The position numbers and the translations under genes are program-made. Under the pieces are notes generated by a model. It saw only the letters and a list, made by a program, of their open reading frames with translations, was not told where the DNA came from and made no database searches. A stretch of DNA of 64,000 nt from Rubritalea squalenifaciens DSM 18772 (lineage in GTDB: Bacteria > Verrucomicrobiota > Verrucomicrobiia > Verrucomicrobiales > Akkermansiaceae), in assembly GCF_900141815.1 (NCBI RefSeq), contig NZ_FQYR01000009.1, positions 882 to 64,881 on the forward strand, in the 5' to 3' direction. Positions 29,832-38,682 of the stretch are shown one piece after another. Positions within the stretch are counted from its first letter, which is position 1. Each line of letters opens with the position of its first letter.

Positions 29832-32246
29832 TTAGATCTTCACCCAGCCGCCGCAGAGGTCAGCGGCGTAGAGGTGTAGCCAATGGTTTTCCACCAGTTC
29901 CTTGGCGGAAGGCTGGGCGGCGAGTGCCAAGCGGACCTTGTCCACCGGGGCATCTACGAAGACTTTCAGGGTCAGTGGCTCGTGAACCCAGTTGGTTCCG
30001 TCGTGGATGGACTGGAGCGGGAGGCCGCTTCTGAGGTCTCCGCCATTGCCGAGTTGGACGCCGTGGGTGCCGTTGATGTTGTGCAGTACTTTGTTCCCGC
30101 TGCCGAAGATGGCGTGGTTGGCGGTGGAGGCGTAGTACTGCAGGTTGATCCAGGAGCCTACGACCATAGGGCCGGCCAGGATGGCTTGCAGGACTTCTCC
30201 TTTCGGGTCTCTGTTAGACTCGTAGTGGTGGAGGAAGGCGCGGCCTTCGAGATCGTGGTCTTTGGTGGTGTCACGGTGGGCGATGATGAAGGCGGCGTTG
30301 CCTGTCAGTCCCCATTCCGGACGCACCTGGGACCAGTCGCAGCTGCGCTCGCTGATTTCCTTGCAGACCTTTTGTTCGTTTTGCTGGCTGATGCCGAGCT
30401 TGGGTGCACGGGCTAGCTGGGCAGTGTGGCAAGCGCTTGCCAGCGTTTGCTTCAGTTGCTCGTAGTCTCCGCGATGGCTGCTAGGGATCAGTTCAGGGTC
30501 GAAGAGGGTGATGGTGTCTGTGGTGGTGTCGTGACGTCCGGCCACGAAGAAGGTGTCCTTTGGCAGGGCCATGCCTTCTGCGGCGAGTGCGGCGTGGACC
30601 TCCGGCTGGTTCATGATCTGGGCAGCGAGTCTGGCGTTGAAGTCACCGGAGTGGCCGCCACAGGCACCGCACTGAAGTCCGGAATCATAGGGATTGTTCT
30701 TGGTGCTGGCACCGTGACCACAGAGTACGACGAGGCGTCCTGCGCGCTGGTGGAGGTTGAGCGCGCGTACCAAGCCTTTGGCGAGTGCCGGCTGTTCATC
30801 CTTGGGGATGCCGCAGGAGTCGTGGTCGAGGTCGGCTCTCGGTACCAGCTGCTTCTCCTGCTTCTGACCTTTGCGCAGAAAGCTGTCGCGGACGAGTGGC
30901 CAGGTATAGTTGAGGCCATTGGCTTCCACGAAGCTGAAGCTGGAGACGGCGGAGTCTTTGAAGGACTTGAAGATGGCGCTGAGTGAGCGGCGATTGTGTA
31001 CCTTGGCGAGTGTCTCGGGCACGTCTCTCTCAGGCGCCTCGCTGACTTCGTATGGTGGTTTCAGGATGACCGGGCAGTGAGGCACACCGTGTGCGGCACC
31101 GAAGGCTCTCTTGGCGATAGGCATGCCGAAGAATCCAGCGTAGCCCATGGTCTCGATACTTGGGTCCTGCTGCTCAATGGAGCGTCTCATCGGCTCCGAG
31201 CGGACGTCGATACAGAAGACAAGCTGGGAGCTCGGTCTGTCTCCCGGTACTCGCTGGATGCCGCTGGTGGAGACGAGGTTACTGAGCAGAGTCTGGGCGT
31301 GTGCATGCTCCAGGGCTTCTTGCCAGATCCTGTGGAGCAGCAGTCTGCGGTCTGCCTGGGCATCACGCACGAGCACCTGCTTGCGCCAGTAGGCTCTCAG
31401 GCTCGGAGCATCGTACTGCTTCAGCAGAGCTACATCGTAAGCCAAGCGGATGGCGAGCAGGGAGACGGCGCCCTCCTGGCTGATGCCTTCGCGCTTTCTG
31501 TATTCGAGGCAGGATGCCCAGCCGCCGATGCTGAGAAGCTCACGGTGGAACCAGTCCTCGGCACCTTCTACCTTGGTATCGGCCATTTCACCGAGCATGG
31601 AGATGGCTGCCAGGGGCTCGTTAGGGAGTTCCTGGACAAACTTGCGGAATTTCCTAAGCCCGGCGATTTCCGGGTTGCGGTCGATGCTGGCAGCTTCGTG
31701 CCAGGCGCTGAAGAGGTCCTGGCCTTTCCAGGGCTGGGTCCAGATCGCTTGTCCTTCATCGAGGTAGGCGCCCATCCAGCGGGAGATTTCCTCGATGATG
31801 GCCGCGGCCCAGCGGGTCTGGTGCAGGCGGTCGATGGTATCTGCGAAGGTGCCGATGTGCGGGCAGGAAGTTTCGCTAGAGTGAAGCCAGGCTTTGAGTT
31901 CGGAGATGGTAGGGAGCTCCTCCTCTTCTTCCAGGAAGAGCTGGCCAGTCTTTTCCAGGGAGATCATGGCCTGCTTCAGGTCGTGGTCGCTGATCTGGTT
32001 CTGGCTGTACTTGTCCTGGTAGAATGAGCGCTCGATGAGCATGCCGCCGGGGACGGCCTTGGCCATTCTCGCAGCCACTTCAGCGAAGCTCTCGCTGGTC
32101 ATGTTCAGGAAGGGATTGACGGCGACGAAATGCTTGAGTGGCCAGAGAGGTGGAATGCGCTTGGCGGCGGTAGTGGCGGCATCTGCCCACTTGGTGGTGG
32201 TCTGGGTCTGAGGCTTACTCTGGGGGATGGTTTCTTGTGCGTTCAT
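29832..32246 (-). CDS. dabA: DabA, inorganic carbon transporter subunit (DUF2309)
   Basis: The 804-residue protein is the carbonic-anhydrase-like cytoplasmic subunit of the DAB bicarbonate accumulation complex. The zinc site follows the known pattern: Cys345 and Asp347 in 'QLVFCIDVRSEPMRRSIE', His511 in 'VVLCGHGASTKNNPY' and Cys526 in 'GLQCGACGGHSGDFNARL'. Near the end stands 'GSWINLQYYASTANHAIFGSG', typical of the family. With DabB it turns CO2 into bicarbonate using membrane energy, in a one-way reaction (established for sulphur-oxidising autotrophs). The gene begins 30 bases after dabB. It would supply bicarbonate for anaplerotic carboxylation in a heterotroph; that part is inference. Confidence 0.95.
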   Translation of the reverse strand: MNAQETIPQSKPQTQTTTKWADAATTAAKRIPPLWPLKHFVAVNPFLNMTSESFAEVAARMAKAVPGGMLIERSFYQDKYSQNQISDHDLKQAMISLEKTGQLFLEEEEELPTISELKAWLHSSETSCPHIGTFADTIDRLHQTRWAAAIIEEISRWMGAYLDEGQAIWTQPWKGQDLFSAWHEAASIDRNPEIAGLRKFRKFVQELPNEPLAAISMLGEMADTKVEGAEDWFHRELLSIGGWASCLEYRKREGISQEGAVSLLAIRLAYDVALLKQYDAPSLRAYWRKQVLVRDAQADRRLLLHRIWQEALEHAHAQTLLSNLVSTSGIQRVPGDRPSSQLVFCIDVRSEPMRRSIEQQDPSIETMGYAGFFGMPIAKRAFGAAHGVPHCPVILKPPYEVSEAPERDVPETLAKVHNRRSLSAIFKSFKDSAVSSFSFVEANGLNYTWPLVRDSFLRKGQKQEKQLVPRADLDHDSCGIPKDEQPALAKGLVRALNLHQRAGRLVVLCGHGASTKNNPYDSGLQCGACGGHSGDFNARLAAQIMNQPEVHAALAAEGMALPKDTFFVAGRHDTTTDTITLFDPELIPSSHRGDYEQLKQTLASACHTAQLARAPKLGISQQNEQKVCKEISERSCDWSQVRPEWGLTGNAAFIIAHRDTTKDHDLEGRAFLHHYESNRDPKGEVLQAILAGPMVVGSWINLQYYASTANHAIFGSGNKVLHNINGTHGVQLGNGGDLRSGLPLQSIHDGTNWVHEPLTLKVFVDAPVDKVRLALAAQPSAKELVENHWLHLYAADLCGGWVKI

Positions 32247-32276
32247 GGCTGGAAAATGGTTTGGGTTAAAAGGGGT

Positions 32277-33845
32277 TTAGTTCGATGAGGCGTTGGTTCT
32301 CGGGCGGCTGATCGGGCGGGCCAGGCGGGCAAACAGCGTGCCTAGGTAGAACCCGTTAGAGGCGTGGATATAGAGACGCTTGAGTCCGGTGGACTGGGTG
32401 CCGGATTGTAGCTGGGTCTGGATGAGCAGGATGCCGAAGAGGAGGACCGGGATGAGCAGCAGTAGAGTCCATTCCACGATGCCCTGAGGGGCTCCGATGG
32501 CTGGGTAGATCTCGTCGTAGAGTGTGTGGACTCCCTGGTGAAGCAGATAGACCATGAGGGCTACCAGCATGCTCAGGCCTATGCCCCAGATCCTGGCGTG
32601 CTTCGCGAGTGGTGCGGTCCAGGCGCTGGTCATCAGCTGGGCGAGTCCCAGCCAGAGGATGGAGAAGAGAATGTACTGGCTCGCGCTGACTGCGGTGAAT
32701 CCATAGTCGGCTAAGATCAGGGCTGCGACCACGAGGGCGGAGCAGGCGAGAGCCACCAGCCAGGTAGTCTTGGCCGGGGTGGCGTGCTTGATCTTGCGCT
32801 TTCTGGCACGCTCGACCACACCTCCGGTGGAGAGGAAGGAGTGCGCCTTGTAGAGTGAGTGGGCTACCAGGTGCAGCGTGGCCAGGCCGAAGGCTCCGAG
32901 TCCGCACTGCAGAATCAGGAAGCCCATCTGGGCGATGGTGGACCAGGCGAGTGAGCGCTTGATGCTCGGCTGGGTGACCATGACCAGTGAGCCGATGACT
33001 GCCGTGAGGCCGCCAACCAGGGCCATGCTATTCATGGCGATGTCTGAGCTGACGATCAGCGGGCTGAGCCTGAGCACGAGGAAGGCCCCGGCATTGATCA
33101 CTCCGGCATGCATGAGAGCGGAGACCGGTGTGGGGGATTCCATGGTTTCCGGCAGCCAGCTGTGGAAGGGGAGCTGAGCGGACTTCATCAGACCACCGAG
33201 GACCAGCAGGATAGGTGTCCAGGTGCTGACTGGTGTGCTGTCCTGTAGATCGATCAGGGTGAGAATATCCCAGGTGCCGTATTGCTGCCACAGGGTGATC
33301 AGGGCTCCGACTAGGCAGAGGTCGCCCATGCGGCTGATGAAGAATTTCTTACGTGCCGCCAGCTGGGCCCCTTCTTGATCCGGGTAGAAGGTAAGCAGGC
33401 GGTGCAGGGAGAAGCTGGTGGCGGCCCAGGCCAGGGTGAAGAGCAGCAGGTTGCCAGAGACGCAGAGTAGCTGGACGGCGGCAATCGTCTGCAGCAGGTG
33501 GCGGGTGAAGACATCTTGGCGGGAGTCTCCGGCCAGATGGTTGACGCTGTAGCGGGTGATTACCAGGGCGAGGAAGCCCACCATGGCGAGGATCGTGACC
33601 GAGAGGCGGTCCAGATAGACACTCAGGCCGAGCGGCTCATAGATGGACCAGGAGACTGGGCCGAAACAAAAGACTGTCGCGGCCACTAGCCAGGAGATGA
33701 TGGCTCCGCAGAGGGTCAGCTTGGCTGCGCGCTGGGCGACTTTTTTCCCCTCTCCTCGCAGGACTGGGGTGAGGCTGCAAATCAGGTAGAGCAGGGCGGG
33801 TACGAGGCCTGTCGCGGCCGTAAGGACTGTCTCGGTCGGATTCAT
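32277..33845 (-). CDS. dabB: DabB, proton-conducting membrane subunit (NuoL-like)
   Basis: A 522-residue protein with about 14 membrane helices, related to NADH dehydrogenase subunit L. The antiporter-type signature 'LGGLMKSAQLPFHSWLPE' includes Lys221 and Glu233, and 'SPTPVSALMHAGVI' follows. DabB passes cations inward to drive CO2 hydration by DabA. The ATG at 33845 is 81 bases from the divergent LysR gene start, so a shared control region lies between. It leads the dabB-dabA operon; other known systems have the same order. Confidence 0.93.
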   Translation of the reverse strand: MNPTETVLTAATGLVPALLYLICSLTPVLRGEGKKVAQRAAKLTLCGAIISWLVAATVFCFGPVSWSIYEPLGLSVYLDRLSVTILAMVGFLALVITRYSVNHLAGDSRQDVFTRHLLQTIAAVQLLCVSGNLLLFTLAWAATSFSLHRLLTFYPDQEGAQLAARKKFFISRMGDLCLVGALITLWQQYGTWDILTLIDLQDSTPVSTWTPILLVLGGLMKSAQLPFHSWLPETMESPTPVSALMHAGVINAGAFLVLRLSPLIVSSDIAMNSMALVGGLTAVIGSLVMVTQPSIKRSLAWSTIAQMGFLILQCGLGAFGLATLHLVAHSLYKAHSFLSTGGVVERARKRKIKHATPAKTTWLVALACSALVVAALILADYGFTAVSASQYILFSILWLGLAQLMTSAWTAPLAKHARIWGIGLSMLVALMVYLLHQGVHTLYDEIYPAIGAPQGIVEWTLLLLIPVLLFGILLIQTQLQSGTQSTGLKRLYIHASNGFYLGTLFARLARPISRPRTNASSN

Positions 33846-33898
33846 GACATCGGTTATATGAAATTTGTGTCCTGTTTTATAATAGATAGTTCTTTAAA

Positions 33899-33923
33899 TA
33901 TCGTTCACTTTTTGAGAACGATA
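33899..33923. promoter_or_regulatory. Inverted repeat, candidate LysR operator
   Basis: TATCGTTC (33899-33906) and GAACGATA (33916-33923) are perfect 8-base inverted arms with a 9-base spacer, containing the T-N11-A pattern of LysR binding sites. It lies in the control region shared by dabB (start 33845) and the LysR gene, three bases upstream of the latter's ATG, and could repress that gene or act on dabB. Confidence 0.65.
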
Positions 33924-33926
33924 GGC

Positions 33927-34853
33927 ATGGACCAGCTGAACTACCACCACCTGAGATATTTCTATGCCATTGCCAGGGAGGGGAATCTGACCCGTGCGGC
34001 GGAGAAGCTGATGGTTTCCCAGTCAGCCCTGAGCTCGCAGCTGCGTAAGCTGGAGGATAGTCTGGGCGAAGCACTCTTCGAGCGAGAGAACAAGCGGCTG
34101 ATGCTCACTGAGGCGGGGAAAATAGCGCTGGACTATGCGGACACCATCTTCAAGGCCGGCGATGAACTGCAGGCCACGCTGGAGCAGGGCACGCGGCGCA
34201 AGCTGCAAGTCTTAAGAATCGGGGCGGTGGCCACTTTGTCGCGGAATTTCCAGCTGGCCTTTGTGGAGCCCCTGATCGACAAGTCAGGCGTGGAGATTGT
34301 GATCCGCTCCGGCAGCCTGGGCGAGCTGCTCAAAGGTCTGAAGCACCACACGCTGGACGTGGTGCTGGCTAACCAGGAGGTGACGCGGGATGCTGAAAAT
34401 ACCTGGCATTCCCACCTGCTAGATGACCAAGGCGTGAGTCTGGTGGCGGCTCCTAGCGAAAAGCGCAAGGAGTTCCAGTTCCCGCAGGATCTGCACGGCC
34501 TGCCCGTGATCCTGCCCACGGTGGAGAGCAAGATCCGCCAGAGTTTTGACCTGGTGATGCGCCGCGAGGGGCTGCAGCCGCAGGTGGTGGCGGAGATCGA
34601 TGACATGGCCATGCTGCGTCTGATGGCCAGGGAGTCCCGCTCCCACTGTCTGGTGCCGCGCGTAGTGGTGCAGGACGAGCTGGAATCCGGAGAGCTGGAG
34701 GAATGGCACCGCCTGACCGATATTCGCGAGGGTTTCTACGCGATCACGACCGACCGCCGCTACCCCAACGAACTAGTGAGAATCCTGATCGAGTCCATGT
34801 TAGAAACGCGCAAGAAAAAGCTGGCCGAGAGGGCGAAGCGGAAGGGCTCCTAG
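33927..34853 (+). CDS. LysR-type transcription regulator
   Basis: The 308-residue protein has a LysR winged-helix domain: 'YHHLRYFYAIAREGNLTRAAEKL' followed by 'SQSALSSQLRKLEDSLGEALF' at residues 5-60. The substrate-binding part begins near residue 90 ('VLRIGAVATLSRNFQLAF', 'LDVVLANQEVT'). It resembles the NhaR branch, which regulates cation/proton exchangers, apt since DabB is an antiporter-like protein. The start at 33927 is chosen because it gives the family's usual N terminus; the frame continues upstream through the divergent promoter without coding character. It probably controls dabBA. Confidence 0.9.
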   Translation: MDQLNYHHLRYFYAIAREGNLTRAAEKLMVSQSALSSQLRKLEDSLGEALFERENKRLMLTEAGKIALDYADTIFKAGDELQATLEQGTRRKLQVLRIGAVATLSRNFQLAFVEPLIDKSGVEIVIRSGSLGELLKGLKHHTLDVVLANQEVTRDAENTWHSHLLDDQGVSLVAAPSEKRKEFQFPQDLHGLPVILPTVESKIRQSFDLVMRREGLQPQVVAEIDDMAMLRLMARESRSHCLVPRVVVQDELESGELEEWHRLTDIREGFYAITTDRRYPNELVRILIESMLETRKKKLAERAKRKGS

Positions 34854-34939
34854 CTAGACCGCGTCTTTACCATTGCATTCATAGCGGGAGGAAATAATCT
34901 TATTATTAGCAGCCGCTATCACAATCACTACCGCTATCC

Positions 34940-35233
34940 ATGTCGACTAACAGAAATGATGAAAAACTAGGGTGGACGTTCCTCTCGAACCATTTCCACG
35001 TACTCGTCGTCTTGTCGAGAGATCCGGCTGCGCGCATCCGTGACATAGCGGATGAGGTGAACATCACCCAGCGCACCGTCCAGCGCATCCTCAATGAAAT
35101 GGTGGAGGAGGGTGTCCTCAGCGTGGAGAAATCAGGCCGCCGCAACAGCTACCTGATCAACCGCAACTACTCCCTTCGCCACCCGCTGGAGAGCAAGCAC
35201 AAGATAGGCGAGTTGCTGGATCTGCTCTCGTAG
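34940..35233 (+). CDS. Winged-helix transcription regulator
   Basis: A 97-residue protein with one helix-turn-helix: 'SNHFHVLVVLSRDPAARIRDIADEVNITQRTVQRILNEMVEEGVLS', here broken into consecutive pieces, then a wing 'VEKSGRRNSYLINRNY' and a C-terminal helix. The layout is MarR/ArsR-like without metal or ligand motifs. It follows the LysR gene by 86 bases in the same direction. Related small regulators are common in bacteria; its target may be local. Confidence 0.8.
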   Translation: MSTNRNDEKLGWTFLSNHFHVLVVLSRDPAARIRDIADEVNITQRTVQRILNEMVEEGVLSVEKSGRRNSYLINRNYSLRHPLESKHKIGELLDLLS

Positions 35234-35304
35234 GAATCCTGGCGGGTTGTCATGGGGCGCGGTCAGAAGTGATTGGGCCTTGATTGATGGAGCTTTGGGG
35301 TACG

Positions 35305-35332
35305 AAAAAGCCGCACTTGTGGGTGCGGCTTG
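35305..35332 (-). terminator. Terminator of the giant secreted-protein gene
   Basis: GCCGCAC (35311-35317) pairs with GTGCGGC (35324-35330); the A run before it is a T tract on the minus strand. Confidence 0.85.
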
Positions 35333-35361
35333 TGGATGATGTTAGGAATTTTTTGAGCGAC

Positions 35362-38300
35362 CTAGTGCAGAGTCGATGTGTCTACGGCTTTGAGGCGGTA
35401 GAAGCGCTGGGTTTCGGTGATGGGGATGGTGAGTTCCACGCGCTGGTAGCCGTCGCCTAGGTCTGTGGTGGTGGCGCCTGAGGTGTTGAGGGTTTTCCAG
35501 CTGGAGAGGTCGTCGGAATAGTAGAGCCATAGCCGGTAGGCGGATGCGTTGTCGATCGGGCGGACGAAGGTATAGGTGATGCTGTCCGAGCCACTGCCGC
35601 TGATGGCGGGCAGGCGGGTGGCATCTACGGTGATGTTGTTAGGGTCACCGAGGCCGTGGAGGTAGTAGAAGATATTGGCGATGTCGTTGCCGGACATGTC
35701 GCTGTTGTCTTCCGAGCTGTTGCTGGCCAGTCCGTAACGGTCGCGGAAGTACTCGAGGGTGGTTTCGTCGATGTCGGTCACGGTGATGGTGTAGGCGGTG
35801 GCTTGGGTGAAGTCGTCGCTGGTGGTGGCGGTGACGATGACGTGGTAGGTGTTGTTGCCGTCGTCGTCCAGCGGGCTTTCGTAGTCTGGCTCGTCGGAGA
35901 AGGAGAGCTCTCCAGTGTCGGGGTCGATGGTGAAGAAGGCTTTGTCGTCTCCTCCGGTGACATCGTAGGTGACGGTGTCTCCGTCTTCATCCACGGCGGT
36001 GACGGTGCCGATGCTGGTGTTGTTTTCTACGATAGAGTTGTTAGAAATGTTCATGCTGGTGATGCCTTCATCCTGGTTGGTGACGGTGACTTGCAATGTC
36101 TTGAGAACGCTTGTGGCGTTATCTGTAACGCGCACGACCACTTCGTAGACGTTGTCCCCGTCTGCATCTATTGGGTTCTCGTAGTCCGGGGCGGACTTGA
36201 AGGCTAGCACGCCCGTGGTGTAGCCGAGGGTGAAGCGGGAGGAATCGTCGCCAGAGATGGTGAAGTTGAGCGTGCCGCCTTCCGGATCGGTAGCAGTGAC
36301 GGTGCCGACAGTGGTTGTGTTCTCCTGGACTTCGTCTACGCTGAGTGCGATGCTCTCTGGTCCCTCGTTCTTGTTGGTGACAGAGATGGAGTAGGAGCGT
36401 GACTCGCTGCCGCCGGAACTGGTGGCGGTGATGGTGATGATGTAGAGGTTGGAGCCTAATTGATCCTGTGGGTCTTCGTAGTCAGGTGCGGTTTTGAAGC
36501 TGAGGGCGCCGGTGTCTTCATCAATGGTGAAGAGTGTTGGGTCAAAACCTCCAGTAATAGCGTAGGTGACGTCGTCCCCATCTTCATCCGTTGCGGTGAT
36601 GGTGCCTACGCTGGTGGTGTTTTCCACGATGGTGTCGTTAGAGATAACCATGGAGTTGATTCCCTCGTCTTCATTGGTGACGGAGATGGTGAAGGTCTGT
36701 GAGGCGGAGCCGTCGGTGCCGGTAGCGGTGACGGTGACTTGATAGGTGTTGTCGCTATTGCTGTCTGCCGGGCTCTCATAATCCGGGGCGGTTTTGAATG
36801 CGAGTGCGCCTGTGCCGCTGACGATGGAGAAGAGGCTGCTGTCCGCCCCGCCAGTGATAGCGTAGCTGAGTGAGCCACCGAAGGGCTCGGTGGCGGACAC
36901 TGTGCCGACGGAGGTGATGTTCTCCACGATGCTGCTGTTGGATAGGGTGACGTTGGTCGGGTTGTCTGCGAGGGAATTGATGGTGATGGTGAATGTTTTT
37001 GTTTCGGAGTCCGCGTAATCGGTGAATTCCGTATCATCGGAGGCGTAGACGCTGACGGTGGTCGTGCCGTAGGCATTGGTCTTCGGGGTGAAGGTGAGCC
37101 TGCCGCTGTTATTGATGGAGGGTTGGGTAGAGAAGAGGGAGTTGTTATTGTTGGAAACGGTATAGCCATCGAAGGAATCCTGGGCATCATTGGCGTTGAA
37201 ATCGTAGGCGAAGTTGTTCTGGGTGTAAGCGCCGGAGTCCTCGTTGACACTGACGTTGCCAGTGATGGAAAAGGTGGGTGGGTTGGGGGCTTCGATGATG
37301 ACGGTGCGAATGGCGAGGGAGCCATTGCCGAATTGATCGATTGCCCAATAGTGGTTCTGGTGTGTGCCAGGGACGCCGTTAGTGACGTTGGTATTGGCGC
37401 TTGCGCTGAAGTTGGTGACGGCGTTTCCGTAGAGGTCGACCGCGCTGTATCCGGGCTCGGTGTAGTTTTCCCCGTAGGCTAGGGTGATACTGCTGGATCC
37501 TGATAGAGTGATGGTAGGGCCGGAGAGGCTGCCGTTGTTTGTGTTGAGTGGTGCGGTGAATGCCACGTTGCCGCTGTTGCGGTCGCTGTTGCGGGTGTAG
37601 ATGGTTCGGTTGTGGCTGTAGGAGGAGGTTACGTAGCTGCCACCGCCTCCGCCCGGGCCGTCGCTGGTGCCGTTGTTGCCGCCCGCGCCTCCGCCGGAGT
37701 AGCCACCGCCACCGCCGCCTTTGGCTGTGTGAGCGGTACTGCCGCTGGGGTTTACGTAGCCACCGCCTCCGCTGCCGCAGCCGAAGCCACCGTAGGAGCC
37801 GTTGCCTGAGGCTTGGCCGCCATCGCCACCGCTGCTTTTGCCCATCCTGCCGCTGAATGACCATAGTGATCCGTTGTTGTCTCTGGAGTGCTCTGTGTAG
37901 CTGCCGCCGCCGCCGGAGTCTCCCTGGGTGCTGGTGCCGGCACTGCCGTTGGTGCCGCCGCTGCGGCCACTGCCACCGCCGTCGTCTCCATCGGTGGTGT
38001 CATTGGCGTTCTTGCCGTCAGAGGAGAAGGTGTCGCTGTACACGGTGCTGGCTGCCCCTCCTCCTCCGCCGCCTGCGATGGCGAGGATCTCCCACTCGGC
38101 GTCGTCCGTCGGTGCCTTGTAGAGCACGCCTGTGCCGCCTCCTCCGCCGGAGCCTGCGGCATTGCCGCGGGTCTTGTTCTCTCCCCTGCTGCCGATGATG
38201 AAGCGCAATTGGCCACCAGGGCGCAGGCAGCCGGGCTCAGTAGGGTGGATGTAGAATTCCGCGATGATCTTCGCGCCGCCACCGCCTTCCGCTGATTTGT

Positions 38301-38547
38301 CGGAACCCACCGTAGCCGTTGCCTTCGCGCGGCCACCATCTCCGCCGCGGATGGAGGTGAAGTTGATCTTGTTCGGCCAGTTTTCAATCGGGATGTTGTA
38401 GGTCTCCACGGTGCCATTGGTGCGGGTGGTGATGCCAGTGACATCGTAGGTTTCTGGGATGTCGCTCTGGTTGTTGTTATATGATTCAGCGAACGCGATG
38501 ACGCCGGTGATTGCCAGGGCTGTGGCTGAAAGGAGGCTGATTTTCAT
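35362..38547 (-). CDS. Giant secreted protein, Gly-rich plus cadherin-like repeats
   Basis: The 1061-residue exported protein has (1) a leader (ISLLSATALAITGVIAFA); (2) a Gly-rich region at about 90-330 with repeated GGGGG runs, like the glycine-rich domain of ALK-type receptors; (3) a short DUF5011-like Ig module ('YTEPGYSAVDLYGN'); (4) another beta domain to about 525; (5) four cadherin-like repeats of about 98 residues, each with 'VENxTSVGTVxATDxDG', 'SLFxIDxxTGxLxFKTAPDYExP' and a closing 'VTVTNxDEG', with acidic calcium sites; and (6) a terminal module ending 'TQRFYRLKAVDTSTLH'. It has no PEP-CTERM tail. Likely an adhesin or matrix protein. Confidence 0.85.
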   Translation of the reverse strand: MKISLLSATALAITGVIAFAESYNNNQSDIPETYDVTGITTRTNGTVETYNIPIENWPNKINFTSIRGGDGGRAKATATVGSDKSAEGGGGAKIIAEFYIHPTEPGCLRPGGQLRFIIGSRGENKTRGNAAGSGGGGGTGVLYKAPTDDAEWEILAIAGGGGGGAASTVYSDTFSSDGKNANDTTDGDDGGGSGRSGGTNGSAGTSTQGDSGGGGSYTEHSRDNNGSLWSFSGRMGKSSGGDGGQASGNGSYGGFGCGSGGGGYVNPSGSTAHTAKGGGGGGYSGGGAGGNNGTSDGPGGGGGSYVTSSYSHNRTIYTRNSDRNSGNVAFTAPLNTNNGSLSGPTITLSGSSSITLAYGENYTEPGYSAVDLYGNAVTNFSASANTNVTNGVPGTHQNHYWAIDQFGNGSLAIRTVIIEAPNPPTFSITGNVSVNEDSGAYTQNNFAYDFNANDAQDSFDGYTVSNNNNSLFSTQPSINNSGRLTFTPKTNAYGTTTVSVYASDDTEFTDYADSETKTFTITINSLADNPTNVTLSNSSIVENITSVGTVSATEPFGGSLSYAITGGADSSLFSIVSGTGALAFKTAPDYESPADSNSDNTYQVTVTATGTDGSASQTFTISVTNEDEGINSMVISNDTIVENTTSVGTITATDEDGDDVTYAITGGFDPTLFTIDEDTGALSFKTAPDYEDPQDQLGSNLYIITITATSSGGSESRSYSISVTNKNEGPESIALSVDEVQENTTTVGTVTATDPEGGTLNFTISGDDSSRFTLGYTTGVLAFKSAPDYENPIDADGDNVYEVVVRVTDNATSVLKTLQVTVTNQDEGITSMNISNNSIVENNTSIGTVTAVDEDGDTVTYDVTGGDDKAFFTIDPDTGELSFSDEPDYESPLDDDGNNTYHVIVTATTSDDFTQATAYTITVTDIDETTLEYFRDRYGLASNSSEDNSDMSGNDIANIFYYLHGLGDPNNITVDATRLPAISGSGSDSITYTFVRPIDNASAYRLWLYYSDDLSSWKTLNTSGATTTDLGDGYQRVELTIPITETQRFYRLKAVDTSTLH

Positions 38548-38643
38548 GACGGGTAGCGGGTGATCGTCACGGGGTATAGCACGGCGAACCTTAAACTGAG
38601 ATTAATGGGGGCTAAACTTCTGGAAAGCTATGGAAGAATAGGT

Positions 38644-38670
38644 TAACCACAGAATTGACGGAAGGCACAG
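38644..38670. repeat. Dispersed ACACGGAAG repeat, diverged copy
   Basis: ACCACAGAATTGACGGAAGG resembles the elements near 8496, 13143 and 13746. Confidence 0.45.
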
Positions 38671-38682
38671 AATGCCTGCTAG

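Noticed and set aside
29883-32027. Long open frames on the plus strand opposite dabA
   Set aside because: They are the antisense of a clear DabA gene; the high-GC third positions keep the opposite frame open.
33858-33926. Longer N terminus of the LysR regulator
   Set aside because: It would place the palindromic operator inside the gene and precede the family's usual first residues; the ATG at 33927 is preferred.
35656-37482. Val/Gly-rich plus-strand frames opposite the cadherin-like repeats
   Set aside because: Direct consequence of the repetitive minus-strand coding sequence.
37560-38295. Possible repeat array or CRISPR-like DNA
   Set aside because: The repetition is GGN glycine codons of the Gly-rich domain; no regular spacers.
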